From Hyphomonadaceae bacterium (GTDB lineage: Bacteria > Pseudomonadota > Alphaproteobacteria > Caulobacterales > Hyphomonadaceae), in the NCBI GenBank assembly GCA_024743315.1, contig JANSWU010000004.1, forward strand, positions 248,001-312,000: a stretch of DNA of 64,000 nucleotides. The letters run 5' to 3'. Shown one piece after another: positions 8,417-17,482 of the stretch. The notes below the pieces were generated by a model, which searched no databases, was not told the DNA's origin, and worked only from the letters and a program-made list of their open reading frames with translations. Both the position numbers and the translations under genes were made by a program. Within the stretch, counting starts at the first letter, position 1, and every line of letters starts with the position of its first letter.

Positions 8417-10803
8417 AATTCCCTCTCTCCTGGTTGAAAGACTATCTCGATACAGATGCCTCGCTCGACGAGCTGCTCGGCTTCATGCTCAAGGCTGGCC
8501 TGGAAGTCGAAGAGGTGATCAACCCTGCGGAGGATTTGAAGGCCTTTACAGTTTGCAAAGTCAAAGCCGCCGAACCGCATCCGGATGCCGACAAGCTTCG
8601 CGTATGCACCGTCGATACAGTGGATGGTGAAAAGCAGATCGTCTGCGGCGCGCCAAATGCCCGAGCCGGCATGACCGCGATCTATGCCCCGCTCGGGGCT
8701 TACATACCCGGCCTCGATTTCAGCCTCGACAAAAAGCCCCGCAAAATCCGCGGCGTTGAAAGCCAGGGCATGATGTGTTCGACCAAAGAACTCAATGCTG
8801 GCGAAGATCATGATGGCATTGCCGATCTCGATGACGCGATCAAGCTCGGCACGCCGGCGGCCGAAGCCCTCGGCCTGGATGATCCGGTGATCGATTTTGA
8901 AGTCACGCCTAATCGACCTGATTGGCTTGGGGTAAAAGGCATTGCTCGGGACCTCGCCGCAGCCGGCGCGGGGACGTTTATTGATGATCCTGTGCGCAAA
9001 GTGGCGGGATCCTATGACTGCCCAATCACGATTGAACTTGACGATCCAGAGGCTTGCCCGGTCTTTGCCGGTGCCTTGATCCGTGGAGTCGAAAACGGTC
9101 CGTCTCCAGAATGGCTGCAAGCGCGACTCAAAGCGGTCGGAATCACACCAAAATCGCTGCTCGTGGATGTCACCAATTATATTTCCATAGATCGGGCGCG
9201 TCCGCTGCACGCCTATGACGCGGCCAAGCTGGCGGGCGCCATCCGGGCGCGGCTTGGCAAGGATAGCGAGCATTGCGACGCACTCGACGGCAAGACCTAT
9301 CAGGTCAATTCCGAAATGTGCGTGATCGCCGATGATAGCGGTGTGATCGGCCTCGGCGGTGTGATGGGCGGTGAAAGCACAGCCGTCTCTGACACCACGA
9401 CGGACGTGTTCATTGAAAGCGCCTGGTTCGATCCTTTGCGCACTGCACGAACCGGTCGGACCACGGGCATCATTTCAGACGCGCGCTATCGTTTTGAACG
9501 CGGCGTCGACCCAGCCTCATGCGTTGAGGGAGTTCATCTCGCCCTGCGCCTGATCACCGAATATGGGGGTGGCGCAGCGTCCAAGGTCTCGGTCGCTGGT
9601 GAAGCGCCGCGCCGCACCGAACCGGTCGAGTTTTTCAAACGCGACGTGGCCCGCCTGACCGGATTGGAAATCAAACCGGCGGCGATGAAAAAAACGCTCA
9701 AGGCGCTCGGCTTTAATATTGAAGACACGGGCGAGACATGGCTTCTGAAAGTCCCGAGCTGGCGATTCGATGTTGAGCAAAGCGCCGATATTGTCGAAGA
9801 GATCGCTCGGCTTGAGGGGTATGATGCCCTGCCGACAACCTCTCTGCCCAATCCTGGCGGAAAGCGCCTGGTCGCAACGCAGATTCAGGATCGGGTGCGG
9901 ACCGCCCGGCGCGCCCTGGCGGCGCGCGGCTTCCTCGAAACCGTCACCTGGAGCTTCATGCCGAAAGCCTTCGCTGAGCAGTTTGGCGGCGGCGCCGACG
10001 TGCTGACGGTCTCCAACCCGGTTGCCAGTGAACTCAACCAAATGCGCCCGAGCATTCTTGGTAATCTCGCGATGGCGGCCCAGCGCGGGGTTGATCATGG
10101 TGAACGCGAGCTTCGCCTGTTCGAAGCCGGCCCGATCTATCTTGGCGACGGGCCAAAGGATCAACGCTCAGTCATTGCAGCCCTGGTGCGCCCGCATCAA
10201 CCGCGACATTGGAGCGGCGTCGGTGGCTATGACGTCTATGCTGCTAAAGCCGACCTGTTCGCCGTGCTAGACGCGATTGGGCAGCCCCCTGCCCGATTCC
10301 AGGTCGACGCCCCCAAACAGCCGCACTGGCACCCCGGACAAGCAGCCAGCCTGAAACTGGGGCCGAAAGTCACGATCGCGCATTTCGGCGCCCTGCACCC
10401 ACGCGTGCTGAAAACGCTGAAGGTTGATGGCCCGCTCTATGGTTTTGAACTCAATCTCAATGCTGTGCCGCAAATGAAGGCGAAGCCGAACAAGACCAAG
10501 CCGGTTTTGGAAAAGGCAGACCTGACCCCAATCCGGCGCGATTTTGCGTTTGTCGTGGACGAGGACACAGCCGCCGGCGATATCGTGAAAGCCGCGCACG
10601 GCGCCGACAAGGCGTTGGTCAGTGCGGTGGACGTGTTCGATGTCTATCAGGGCCAAGGGATTGAGCCTGGGTCAAAGTCGATTGCCATTGAGGTCACGCT
10701 TCAACCACGCGGCGAAAGCCTGAAAGACGCGGATATAGAGGCCATTTCTGAGAAAATCGTCGCAGCCGTCGCCAAATCAACCGGCGGTGTGCTACGAGGG
10801 TAA
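8413..10803 (+). CDS. pheT: Phenylalanyl-tRNA synthetase beta subunit
   Basis: The 796-residue length and domain order are typical of PheT: an N-terminal EMAP-like tRNA-binding domain (about 40-150, VCKVKAAEPHPDADKLRVC), the B3/B4 editing domains that hydrolyse mischarged Tyr-tRNA-Phe (around 220-400), B5 domains, a catalytic-like core lacking activity, and the ferredoxin-fold anticodon-binding domain at the end (about 700-796, PIRRDFAFVVDE). ATG overlaps the previous stop (ATGA). It closes the pheS operon. The next gene, a K+ channel, starts 24 bases later. Confidence 0.97.
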   Translation: MKFPLSWLKDYLDTDASLDELLGFMLKAGLEVEEVINPAEDLKAFTVCKVKAAEPHPDADKLRVCTVDTVDGEKQIVCGAPNARAGMTAIYAPLGAYIPGLDFSLDKKPRKIRGVESQGMMCSTKELNAGEDHDGIADLDDAIKLGTPAAEALGLDDPVIDFEVTPNRPDWLGVKGIARDLAAAGAGTFIDDPVRKVAGSYDCPITIELDDPEACPVFAGALIRGVENGPSPEWLQARLKAVGITPKSLLVDVTNYISIDRARPLHAYDAAKLAGAIRARLGKDSEHCDALDGKTYQVNSEMCVIADDSGVIGLGGVMGGESTAVSDTTTDVFIESAWFDPLRTARTGRTTGIISDARYRFERGVDPASCVEGVHLALRLITEYGGGAASKVSVAGEAPRRTEPVEFFKRDVARLTGLEIKPAAMKKTLKALGFNIEDTGETWLLKVPSWRFDVEQSADIVEEIARLEGYDALPTTSLPNPGGKRLVATQIQDRVRTARRALAARGFLETVTWSFMPKAFAEQFGGGADVLTVSNPVASELNQMRPSILGNLAMAAQRGVDHGERELRLFEAGPIYLGDGPKDQRSVIAALVRPHQPRHWSGVGGYDVYAAKADLFAVLDAIGQPPARFQVDAPKQPHWHPGQAASLKLGPKVTIAHFGALHPRVLKTLKVDGPLYGFELNLNAVPQMKAKPNKTKPVLEKADLTPIRRDFAFVVDEDTAAGDIVKAAHGADKALVSAVDVFDVYQGQGIEPGSKSIAIEVTLQPRGESLKDADIEAISEKIVAAVAKSTGGVLRG

Positions 10804-10827
10804 AACCTCAGAGGGGAAAGAACGCGC

Positions 10828-11742
10828 ATGGTTACGCAACACGTCGTCACAGGTGTTGGATTACGTAGCAGATTGTACAGCCAACTCGAGCCAGATGCGC
10901 GAGAGAAATCCGGCCTTTCCATCCTCAACAGCTTTATCATCGCGCTGGTTCTGATCGGATTCTTGGCGCTGGCGCTGGAGACTGAGGAAACCATTGGCCC
11001 GGTTTGGCGTGAATGGATCGATTATCTCAATATCGCCATCGTCGTGATCTTCGCGATTGAATATCTGGTGCGACTTTGGGTGGCGGGGGAAGACCCGCGT
11101 TTTCGGGGCATTCGCGGACGATTACGTTATATGGCCACGCCATATGCAATCACCGACCTGATCGCGTTCTTGCCAGAACTGTTATGGATTATCTTCACGC
11201 CGGCTGGCGTCGGCGATGACGTGCTGATTATTTTGCGCGTGCTCAGACTAGCGCGGCTGGTCAAGTTGGCCCGATTTGTCCCGGCCTTTGATGTCCTGGG
11301 CGCGACGGTTGCCCGTGCGGGCACGCAGCTTCTCACAACGCTCGCTATGGCGCTGGCCCTGGTCTATGTCTCGGCGGTCGCGCTTTATTTTGTCGAAGGC
11401 GTTGGCGGCCAGCAACAGGAAGGCTTCTCCTCGATTCCGCGGGCTTTATGGTGGGCCATCGTTACCCTGACCACGGTTGGCTATGGTGACGTCTACCCCG
11501 TCACCGCCCTTGGTCGCGTCTTTGCAGCGATCATTTCGCTGGCCGGTATCGGCGTCGTGGCTTTGCCTGCAGGTGTGTTCGCCAGTGCCTTTTCTGACGA
11601 ACTGAGGGAACGCGAGATCAAAAAGCTTCGCGACCGCGTTGAAGAGGTCGAAACCGAAGTTGAAGAGCTTGAGAGTGAAGTCGAGGAGCTTGAGGTCGAA
11701 GCGCAAGAGCGCGGCGGAGGGTCAAGCCCGAAAGGGTTTTGA
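10828..11742 (+). CDS. Voltage-gated-type potassium channel
   Basis: A six-segment channel of the Kv type. S1-S4 occupy about residues 30-160, and the S4 voltage-sensor-like helix reads RVLRLARLVKLARF. The pore loop carries the K+ selectivity filter TTVGYGD between S5 and S6. After S6 the protein continues as a charged C-terminal helix (about 255-300) with heptad-like EVEELESEVEELEVEAQE, probably a tetramerising coiled coil. Its gate would control K+ flow across the inner membrane. A GAGGGGA lies before the ATG. It ends nine bases from the stop of the convergent GGDEF-EAL gene. Confidence 0.9.
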   Translation: MVTQHVVTGVGLRSRLYSQLEPDAREKSGLSILNSFIIALVLIGFLALALETEETIGPVWREWIDYLNIAIVVIFAIEYLVRLWVAGEDPRFRGIRGRLRYMATPYAITDLIAFLPELLWIIFTPAGVGDDVLIILRVLRLARLVKLARFVPAFDVLGATVARAGTQLLTTLAMALALVYVSAVALYFVEGVGGQQQEGFSSIPRALWWAIVTLTTVGYGDVYPVTALGRVFAAIISLAGIGVVALPAGVFASAFSDELREREIKKLRDRVEEVETEVEELESEVEELEVEAQERGGGSSPKGF

Positions 11743-11750
11743 TCGTTCCT

Positions 11751-13604
11751 CTAAGAGGCGAGTTTTACCGCCGCCTTGGCATCCTTGACCAATTGTGGAC
11801 GACCAATCCAATAGCCCTGAATATGATCGGCGCCTAGCACAGCCACACGCGCCGCGAATTGCTGCGTTTCAATCCCTTCCACACAGGATTCCAGACCGAG
11901 CTGCTTGGCAAGGCGTATGGCGGCGAGAAGAATACTCTTGCTCTGCTCGCTTTGATCCGACTTACGGACAAAGCTCTGATCGATTTTCAGCTTATCAAGC
12001 GGCAAAGTGTCGAGCATTGAAAGCGAGGAATAGCCTGTACCGAAATCATCGAGCGCGATGGAAATGCCAAGCGCCCGCGCTTCATTCAAGATTGCGACAT
12101 TCCGGTCGACATTTCGAAACGCAACCTCTTCGGTGATTTCAATCGTGATCGAATTCGGACTGACTTCATGGCGTTCGAGAATGCTGACCAAGGAGGCGAG
12201 GAAATCCGACGCCAGGAGCTGCGCCGGTGAGACATTGATGGCGAGTTGGTGGGCGCAAAGATCGAGATGCGAAAGGGCCTCATCAAGCGTCACCCAGAGG
12301 ATTTCGTTCAATAGGCCGAGCTTCTCCGCGATCGGGATGAAATCCGTGGGGCTTGGATCACGCTCAAACCCGCTATCGGTCCAGCGTGTGAGCAATTCAT
12401 AGGCCACGGTGTCGCGTGTTTTGGCATTGGCGATCGGTTGGATCGCGGCCTTGATCTGACCATTCCTGATCGCCGATTTCAGCTCGACTTCCAGAGTCGA
12501 TGTCGCCAGCGCCGCATTATCGATTTGCGGATTGAACATGGCCCAATCGAGGTGCCCATTCTTGGCCCGTCGCATGGCCGTATCCGCCGATCGCAACAGG
12601 CCTGAGAGAGATTGCTGGGTCGTGATCCCCTCCGCATAACCGATCGACGCCCCGATCGTGATCAATCCAGATTCCCACTCAATATCGCGGCTTAAGGCCT
12701 GATGCAGGGCGGTCAGGATATCCTCAACTGTGTGCGCGCTCGCATTTTCTTCGATCAAGACGGCAAACTCATCGCCGCCGAGGCGAGCCGTGGCAGATAC
12801 TGCCGGCACATGCCCAATACGTTCGGCGACAGTTTTCAACACTTCATCCCCGACGGAATGGCCATATTGGTCATTCAAGGGCTTGAAGTGATCAAGATCG
12901 ATGAATGCAATCTGGACTCTCGAACGGGTTGGCCAGATGCGGCGCAAATGCTCCATGAAGGCTCGTCGGTTCATCAATCCTGTCAGGCCATCTGTCGAGG
13001 CCAGGGCGATCTTTTCCGAGATCAATTCATACAGCCGATCATCGGCGCGCTCGCGCGCAAAGGCGACAATGCCAAGGGCGCAGAAGGAAAAGCCCGAGAA
13101 CGCTGCGATCATAAAGCTGAACGCTTGTTGATCCGTTGCGGTCCAATCCGGCCCGAGGCTGTGGACCGCAAATTCGCTGGTATAGAAATAGACGCAGACG
13201 GCCTGGACCGGGATCAGAGAAAACAGAATTTTGTGGTGCAGAATAATCACAAGAAAGAGCGGCACGAACAAAACCAGCGGAAAGTCGAACGGCGCGGTTT
13301 GCTCGGTTAGCGCTTCAATAAAGGTGCCGACCCAGAAAACTGCGAAAATCGAGAGCAGACCGATCGTGAAGGTTCGTTTTATTTGATAGCGCCTGAGCGC
13401 ACAAACCGTCATGGCGGCGAGGATGCTCGCATAGACCGCAACTTCGGCATAGATCAGGAAATTGCTAACCCCGCTCGCGACATAGACAGCGCACACGAAG
13501 AAGTTGATGACGAGCCCCAGAATCGCGGTGAAAAGCGCGATTGTCCGCACGCGCTCCGAGACGCGCTGATCTGCGTCTGACCGGTAGACCTCTCCCGTAT
13601 TCAT
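11751..13604 (-). CDS. Membrane GGDEF-EAL cyclic-di-GMP enzyme
   Basis: A 617-residue bifunctional c-di-GMP protein. About 20-165 holds six predicted membrane segments acting as the sensor. The GGDEF domain (about 185-340) keeps the intact LGGDEF loop, so cyclase activity is possible. The RxxD inhibitory site five residues before it is missing (reads AVSATAR). The EAL domain (about 365-610) starts YELLTRW, with E conserved and A replaced by L, and keeps NVSPAQL, EITEE, DDFGTGYSS, EGIET and QGYWIGRP, so the metal ligands for phosphodiesterase activity appear complete. A second protein of the same architecture lies at 35.2 kb. Confidence 0.93.
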   Translation of the reverse strand: MNTGEVYRSDADQRVSERVRTIALFTAILGLVINFFVCAVYVASGVSNFLIYAEVAVYASILAAMTVCALRRYQIKRTFTIGLLSIFAVFWVGTFIEALTEQTAPFDFPLVLFVPLFLVIILHHKILFSLIPVQAVCVYFYTSEFAVHSLGPDWTATDQQAFSFMIAAFSGFSFCALGIVAFARERADDRLYELISEKIALASTDGLTGLMNRRAFMEHLRRIWPTRSRVQIAFIDLDHFKPLNDQYGHSVGDEVLKTVAERIGHVPAVSATARLGGDEFAVLIEENASAHTVEDILTALHQALSRDIEWESGLITIGASIGYAEGITTQQSLSGLLRSADTAMRRAKNGHLDWAMFNPQIDNAALATSTLEVELKSAIRNGQIKAAIQPIANAKTRDTVAYELLTRWTDSGFERDPSPTDFIPIAEKLGLLNEILWVTLDEALSHLDLCAHQLAINVSPAQLLASDFLASLVSILERHEVSPNSITIEITEEVAFRNVDRNVAILNEARALGISIALDDFGTGYSSLSMLDTLPLDKLKIDQSFVRKSDQSEQSKSILLAAIRLAKQLGLESCVEGIETQQFAARVAVLGADHIQGYWIGRPQLVKDAKAAVKLAS

Positions 13605-13733
13605 CCCAGCACCTTAGCGCGTCGAGATAAAAATCTATTTTGAGTTGAATTTTGAAATAACCGCCAAGCGGTAGCATTTGCTTAAGGATCTAAACGCCGA
13701 AGAGTCAGGGCTTTTTTTACGACGGACCCGGCT

Positions 13734-14105
13734 TTAGCTGTAATCGGCGATCCGACTCAACAGGCGACCACGAAATTCGAAAAAGCTCGCGCCCCGGATT
13801 TTCACGGTTTCCCCGGCTCGGACCCCATTCGGAAGATCGACCGCGGCCTTGCCCTCAAATTCGATCTCGGCGGCCGCTTTACCTTCGCCGACCACAATGC
13901 TGATCAGTCTTTGGCGGCGATAGGAAAACGCGTTGCCCGACAGCCGCGCCACTTCCCCCATTTGCTCTCGGCCTTCAAGGCGCATGGATTGGCTGGCATT
14001 TGAAATGTTCTCGAACACCACATCTTCGGTCACGCAATCGAGCATGCCTTCAATGTCGCGGTCATTGTAGCTCTTGATGTATCGATTGATGATGTCTTCA
14101 TGCAT
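13734..14105 (-). CDS. NTF2-like (SnoaL family) protein
   Basis: A 123-residue single-domain protein of the NTF2-like fold: an N-terminal helix with NRYIKSYNDRDIEGMLDCVTEDVVFEN, then a curved sheet ending ASFFEFRGRLLSRIADYS. Family members act as small isomerases, hydrolases or ligand-binding proteins, and the pocket residues do not allow a choice here. ATG at 14105 is preferred over an upstream GTG because GAGG lies eight bases before it. It is divergent from asd. Nothing suggests a shared pathway. Confidence 0.75.
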   Translation of the reverse strand: MHEDIINRYIKSYNDRDIEGMLDCVTEDVVFENISNASQSMRLEGREQMGEVARLSGNAFSYRRQRLISIVVGEGKAAAEIEFEGKAAVDLPNGVRAGETVKIRGASFFEFRGRLLSRIADYS

Positions 14106-14225
14106 AGCCGCCACCTCTTTGCCATTAAATCGTGTTTATCAGATTCTTTTCAACCGGTCCGTTGAGTTGCGCTGAAATTAAAGGCGTGACATAGGGGCGG
14201 ACGATTTTTTGAAGGAGGCAGGCCA

Positions 14226-15260
14226 ATGGCTTTGCGCGTGGCAGTTGTCGGAGCAACCGGTAATGTTGGACGGGAATTGTTCAACATTATGGACGAACGC
14301 AACTTCCCGGCGGACAAGGTGCACGCCGTCGCTTCGCGCCGCTCGATTGGCCGCAAGTGTTCCTATGGCGATCGCACGCTGGCCTGTGAGGATCTGGACT
14401 CGTTTGATTTCAGCAAGGTCGACCTGGTTCTGATGTCCGCTGGCGGCAGCGTGTCAAAGGAATGGGCACCGAAAATCGCCGCGGCCGGCGCCATCGTGAT
14501 CGACAATTCGAGTGCCTGGCGCATGGACCCTGACGTGCCCCTGGTCGTGCCGGAAGTGAATGGCGAAGCTGTGCTTGGCTATGGCACCAAGAACATTATT
14601 GCCAATCCCAACTGCTCGACTGCACAGCTCGTCGTCGCGCTTAAGCCTCTGCACCAGGCCGCCGGCATCAAGCGCGTGGTCGTCTCGACCTATCAATCGG
14701 CGTCCGGCGCCGGCAAAGCCGGCATGGACGAGCTGTGGACCCAAACCAAGGGCATGTTCGTCAATGACGCGCCAACCCCGGACGTGTTCTCCAAACAGAT
14801 CGCTTTCAACGTCATCCCGCAAATCGACGTCCCGATGGAAGACGGCTCGACCAAGGAAGAGTGGAAAATGCGGATGGAGACAAAGAAGATCGTTGATGAG
14901 AGTATCGAACTTGTCGCCACCTGCGTTCGCGTGCCGGTCTTTGTTGGCCATTCCGAAGCGGTCAATGTAGAACTTGAAGATCCGCTCTCGGTCGAAGACG
15001 CCCGCGAGCTGTTCCGCAATGCCGAGGGTGTCCAGCTGATCGACAATCTCGAAGAGGACCAGTTCATCACCCCGGTCGACTGTGTCGGCGAATGGGCGAG
15101 CTATGTCAGCCGCGTCCGCAAGGATCCGACGGTCGAGAATGGTCTGATTTTCTGGAACGTGTCAGACAATCTGCGCAAGGGCGCGGCCCTCAATGCGGTT
15201 CAGATTGGCGAAGAATTGATCAAGCGCGGCGTGCTGCGTCCGGAAGCGGTTCCGGCTTAG
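14226..15260 (+). CDS. asd: Aspartate-semialdehyde dehydrogenase
   Basis: Reduces aspartyl phosphate to aspartate semialdehyde with NADPH, the branch point to lysine/diaminopimelate, methionine and threonine. The 344-residue protein begins with the Rossmann motif VVGATGNVGRELFNIM. The catalytic cysteine is in NPNCSTAQLVVALKPL, and the substrate-binding and histidine region follows in the C-terminal half. AAGGAGG lies eight bases before the ATG. It appears co-transcribed with the tyrosine phosphatase starting ten bases later, and a terminator closes the pair. Confidence 0.96.
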   Translation: MALRVAVVGATGNVGRELFNIMDERNFPADKVHAVASRRSIGRKCSYGDRTLACEDLDSFDFSKVDLVLMSAGGSVSKEWAPKIAAAGAIVIDNSSAWRMDPDVPLVVPEVNGEAVLGYGTKNIIANPNCSTAQLVVALKPLHQAAGIKRVVVSTYQSASGAGKAGMDELWTQTKGMFVNDAPTPDVFSKQIAFNVIPQIDVPMEDGSTKEEWKMRMETKKIVDESIELVATCVRVPVFVGHSEAVNVELEDPLSVEDARELFRNAEGVQLIDNLEEDQFITPVDCVGEWASYVSRVRKDPTVENGLIFWNVSDNLRKGAALNAVQIGEELIKRGVLRPEAVPA

Positions 15261-15270
15261 GCCCGCGCCT

Positions 15271-15714
15271 GTGGGCCGCCTGCTCTTTGTCTGTCTCGGC
15301 AATATTTGCCGTTCTCCGGCTGCGGATGGCGTGGCGCGCCAAATGGTGGCGCGTGAGGGCCTCGACTGGACGATCGATAGCGCCGGGACCGGGGCCTGGC
15401 ATGCCGGCGAACCGCCGGATCCGCGCATGATTGAGGCAGCCGCAGCGCGGGGCATTGATCTGACACCCTTGCGGGCACGCCAGGCCGTGACCGAAGATTT
15501 TCAACGCTTTGACCATATTTTCGCGATGGACCATCGAAATTATGAGGATTTAGCGGCGATCCGCCCGTCCGGGACCGGCGCAGACTTGCACCTCTTCCTG
15601 GAAACTGCCGAAGTTCCGGACCCGTATTATGGCGGCGATCAAGGCTTCGAACAGGTCTTGGATCTGATTCAGGATCGTATGGAGATTGTGTTTCAAACGC
15701 TGAAAGTGCGGTGA
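15271..15714 (+). CDS. Low-molecular-weight protein tyrosine phosphatase
   Basis: A 147-residue LMW-PTP. The P-loop CLGNICRSP at the N-terminus has the C-x5-R-S signature, with the cysteine as nucleophile. The general acid is in the DPYYGG loop near residue 120. Such enzymes remove phosphate from tyrosine kinases of polysaccharide export or from arsenate-related substrates. The P-loop and DPYYGG loop fit the protein phosphatase branch. The start is a GTG ten bases after asd, without a strong ribosome site, which suggests translation coupled to asd. Confidence 0.92.
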   Translation: MGRLLFVCLGNICRSPAADGVARQMVAREGLDWTIDSAGTGAWHAGEPPDPRMIEAAAARGIDLTPLRARQAVTEDFQRFDHIFAMDHRNYEDLAAIRPSGTGADLHLFLETAEVPDPYYGGDQGFEQVLDLIQDRMEIVFQTLKVR

Positions 15715-15722
15715 TGTAAAAA

Positions 15723-15743
15723 CCGGCCTCTGGCTGGCTTTTT
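15723..15743 (+). terminator. Rho-independent terminator after the asd operon
   Basis: Six base pairs (CCGGCC at 15723-15728 with GGCTGG at 15732-15737, one G-T pair) close a three-base loop and are followed by a run of five T at 15739-15743. It lies just after the phosphatase stop and ends the asd transcript before tRNA-Gly. Confidence 0.65.
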
Positions 15744-15818
15744 AAGCTTGCACCGCTGCCGGTTTTGCGGTTTATGGCGATCTCGGTCGCGCGACAGCGG
15801 CTGACTTACCCATCGGAC

Positions 15819-15893
15819 GCGGGCGTAGCTCAGGGGTAGAGCACAACCTTGCCAAGGTTGGGGTCGTGAGTTCGAATCTCATCGCCCGCTCCA
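15819..15893 (+). tRNA. tRNA-Gly (GCC)
   Basis: A complete cloverleaf: the acceptor arm GCGGGCG (15819-15825) pairs with CGCCCGC (15883-15889), the D-arm is GCTCAGGGGTAGAGC, the anticodon stem CAACC/GGTTG encloses TTGCCAA with anticodon GCC at 15851-15853, and the T-arm is GTGAG-TTCGAAT-CTCAT. Discriminator T and CCA are encoded (15890-15893). It reads GGC and GGT codons. Confidence 0.97.
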
Positions 15894-16007
15894 ATCAATT
15901 CAATTGCTTAGAAATATTCGCGGTAGCGTCTCAACGCCGTCTGCCGCGTCCTTCAGAGCGTCCATTTTACAGCGTTTCAAATCGCGCTGCGTTCATCGGG
16001 TGAGACT

Positions 16008-17402
16008 CTATTGCGCTGGCGGAAGAGCTCGTCTTTCAGTGAGCTCCATTTCAATTTGATCCAATAAATTCCGATCGATGCGATAAAAGATCATAAGCAA
16101 CCCGGAGACGAGGAAAAACAATGCGGGCACAATGTTGAACATCATGCTTATGCCGCTTAACGCCTCTGCAGTTTGGGCTTGGTCGACCCCGTCGACCGGC
16201 GCGGCAAAACCATAGAGCGCGAGGACGGAGGATGGGATTGCCACGCCCATGGCTGAGCCAAACTTCAGAGAGAACATGGATGCAGACACTGTAAGTCCCG
16301 CACTGTTCTGACCGGACTTCCATTCCCCATATTCCGAACAGTCGGTATACATTGCGAACAAGAGGGTAATCATGATGCCAAATGCAAACATCATGATGGT
16401 GTGCGCGACACAGGCTGTCACCAAGCCGCCCGGAATAATATAATTTACGCCAAGCGACGCCGCGGCGAGCAAGCAAGCAGCGATCAGCAGAAATTTTTTA
16501 TCTGTTTGCCTGGAGAGGGCAGGTGTCAGTAAGGCCCCGAAAAGTTGCCCGATAAATCCGATTGTGACGATCAGTGAAGCTGCATCCATCCACCAGAGAA
16601 TCTTTGTCTCATCCAAGCCCAAATTGTACTTTGCAAAAAACGCGACCGAGGAAAGCCGCCCGATCAAACCAATCACAATCAATACGCCTGAGATGGCGAG
16701 CACGATCCAGGAGATGTTTCTTATAAGAACGCCGAGATCGTCCCATATCCGAGACTCCTGTTTCGTTTTCGGTGCGATCCGCTCTTTGGTCGCAGCAAAG
16801 GTGATTAGAAACAGCGCCACAGAGAGCGCTGCAAAGAGAATAATCGTCAGCCTGAACCCCGTGACCTCGTCACCGCCTCCCAGCCAGTCGACCAGAGGCT
16901 TTGTCGTGGCGCCGACGAGAATTGAGCCCAGTGAGGCAAACACAAATCGGAACTGAGTTGCTTTTGTCCGCTCTTCGCTCTCTGGATGAATCACGGCCAG
17001 GAGGGCCGAATAGGGCACATTGATTGCGGTATAGGCGAGCATCACCAATGAGTAGGTGACGTAGGCGTAAACCAGTTTGCCAGTGTCCCCAAAATCTGGC
17101 CCGAGGAACAGGAGATATCCCAAAAGTGCGTATGGGATAATCGTCCAGAGAATGTAGGGGCGGTACTTGCCCCACCGCGTGTTCGTGCGATCAGCAATCA
17201 TGCCCATCGCAGGATCCGTCAACGCATCAGCCCACCGCGTGATCAAGAACATTAAGGCGGCATGCCCGGGATGAATTCCCCAGACATCCGTGTAGTAATA
17301 AAGAAGGAAGATACCGAAGAAGCCATTATAAAAGTTTGAGGCCATATCGCCCAAGCCGTAGGCGACTTTCTCCTTTACACTCAGCGGCGGATAGCTTGTC
17401 AT
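16008..17402 (-). CDS. GPH-family sugar:cation symporter
   Basis: A 464-residue, 12-segment transporter of the glycoside-pentoside-hexuronide family (MelB/GusB type) within the major facilitator superfamily. The N-terminus VAYGLGDMASNFYNGFFGIF and the loop RWGKYRPYILW, with ADRTNTRWGKYRP between segments 2 and 3, are hallmarks. MelB-type cation-site acidic residues lie in DALTDPAMG. AAAGGAG sits six bases before the ATG. It follows the ROK kinase by 80 bases on the same strand. With that kinase and the GH68-like enzyme across the divergent promoter, it probably imports sucrose or short fructosides in symport with Na+ or H+. Confidence 0.9.
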   Translation of the reverse strand: MTSYPPLSVKEKVAYGLGDMASNFYNGFFGIFLLYYYTDVWGIHPGHAALMFLITRWADALTDPAMGMIADRTNTRWGKYRPYILWTIIPYALLGYLLFLGPDFGDTGKLVYAYVTYSLVMLAYTAINVPYSALLAVIHPESEERTKATQFRFVFASLGSILVGATTKPLVDWLGGGDEVTGFRLTIILFAALSVALFLITFAATKERIAPKTKQESRIWDDLGVLIRNISWIVLAISGVLIVIGLIGRLSSVAFFAKYNLGLDETKILWWMDAASLIVTIGFIGQLFGALLTPALSRQTDKKFLLIAACLLAAASLGVNYIIPGGLVTACVAHTIMMFAFGIMITLLFAMYTDCSEYGEWKSGQNSAGLTVSASMFSLKFGSAMGVAIPSSVLALYGFAAPVDGVDQAQTAEALSGISMMFNIVPALFFLVSGLLMIFYRIDRNLLDQIEMELTERRALPPAQ

Positions 17403-17482
17403 CTTTCGCTCCTTTTAAGGGGCTCACCTTTTTCTAGGTTTGCCTTCGCGTGTTCTTTGCCCCCGACACAAATGAGTGAATA

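Noticed and set aside
15870-15900. Integration-site repeat at the tRNA-Gly 3' end
   Set aside because: No second copy of the last tRNA bases was seen near the ORF6N gene or elsewhere by eye.
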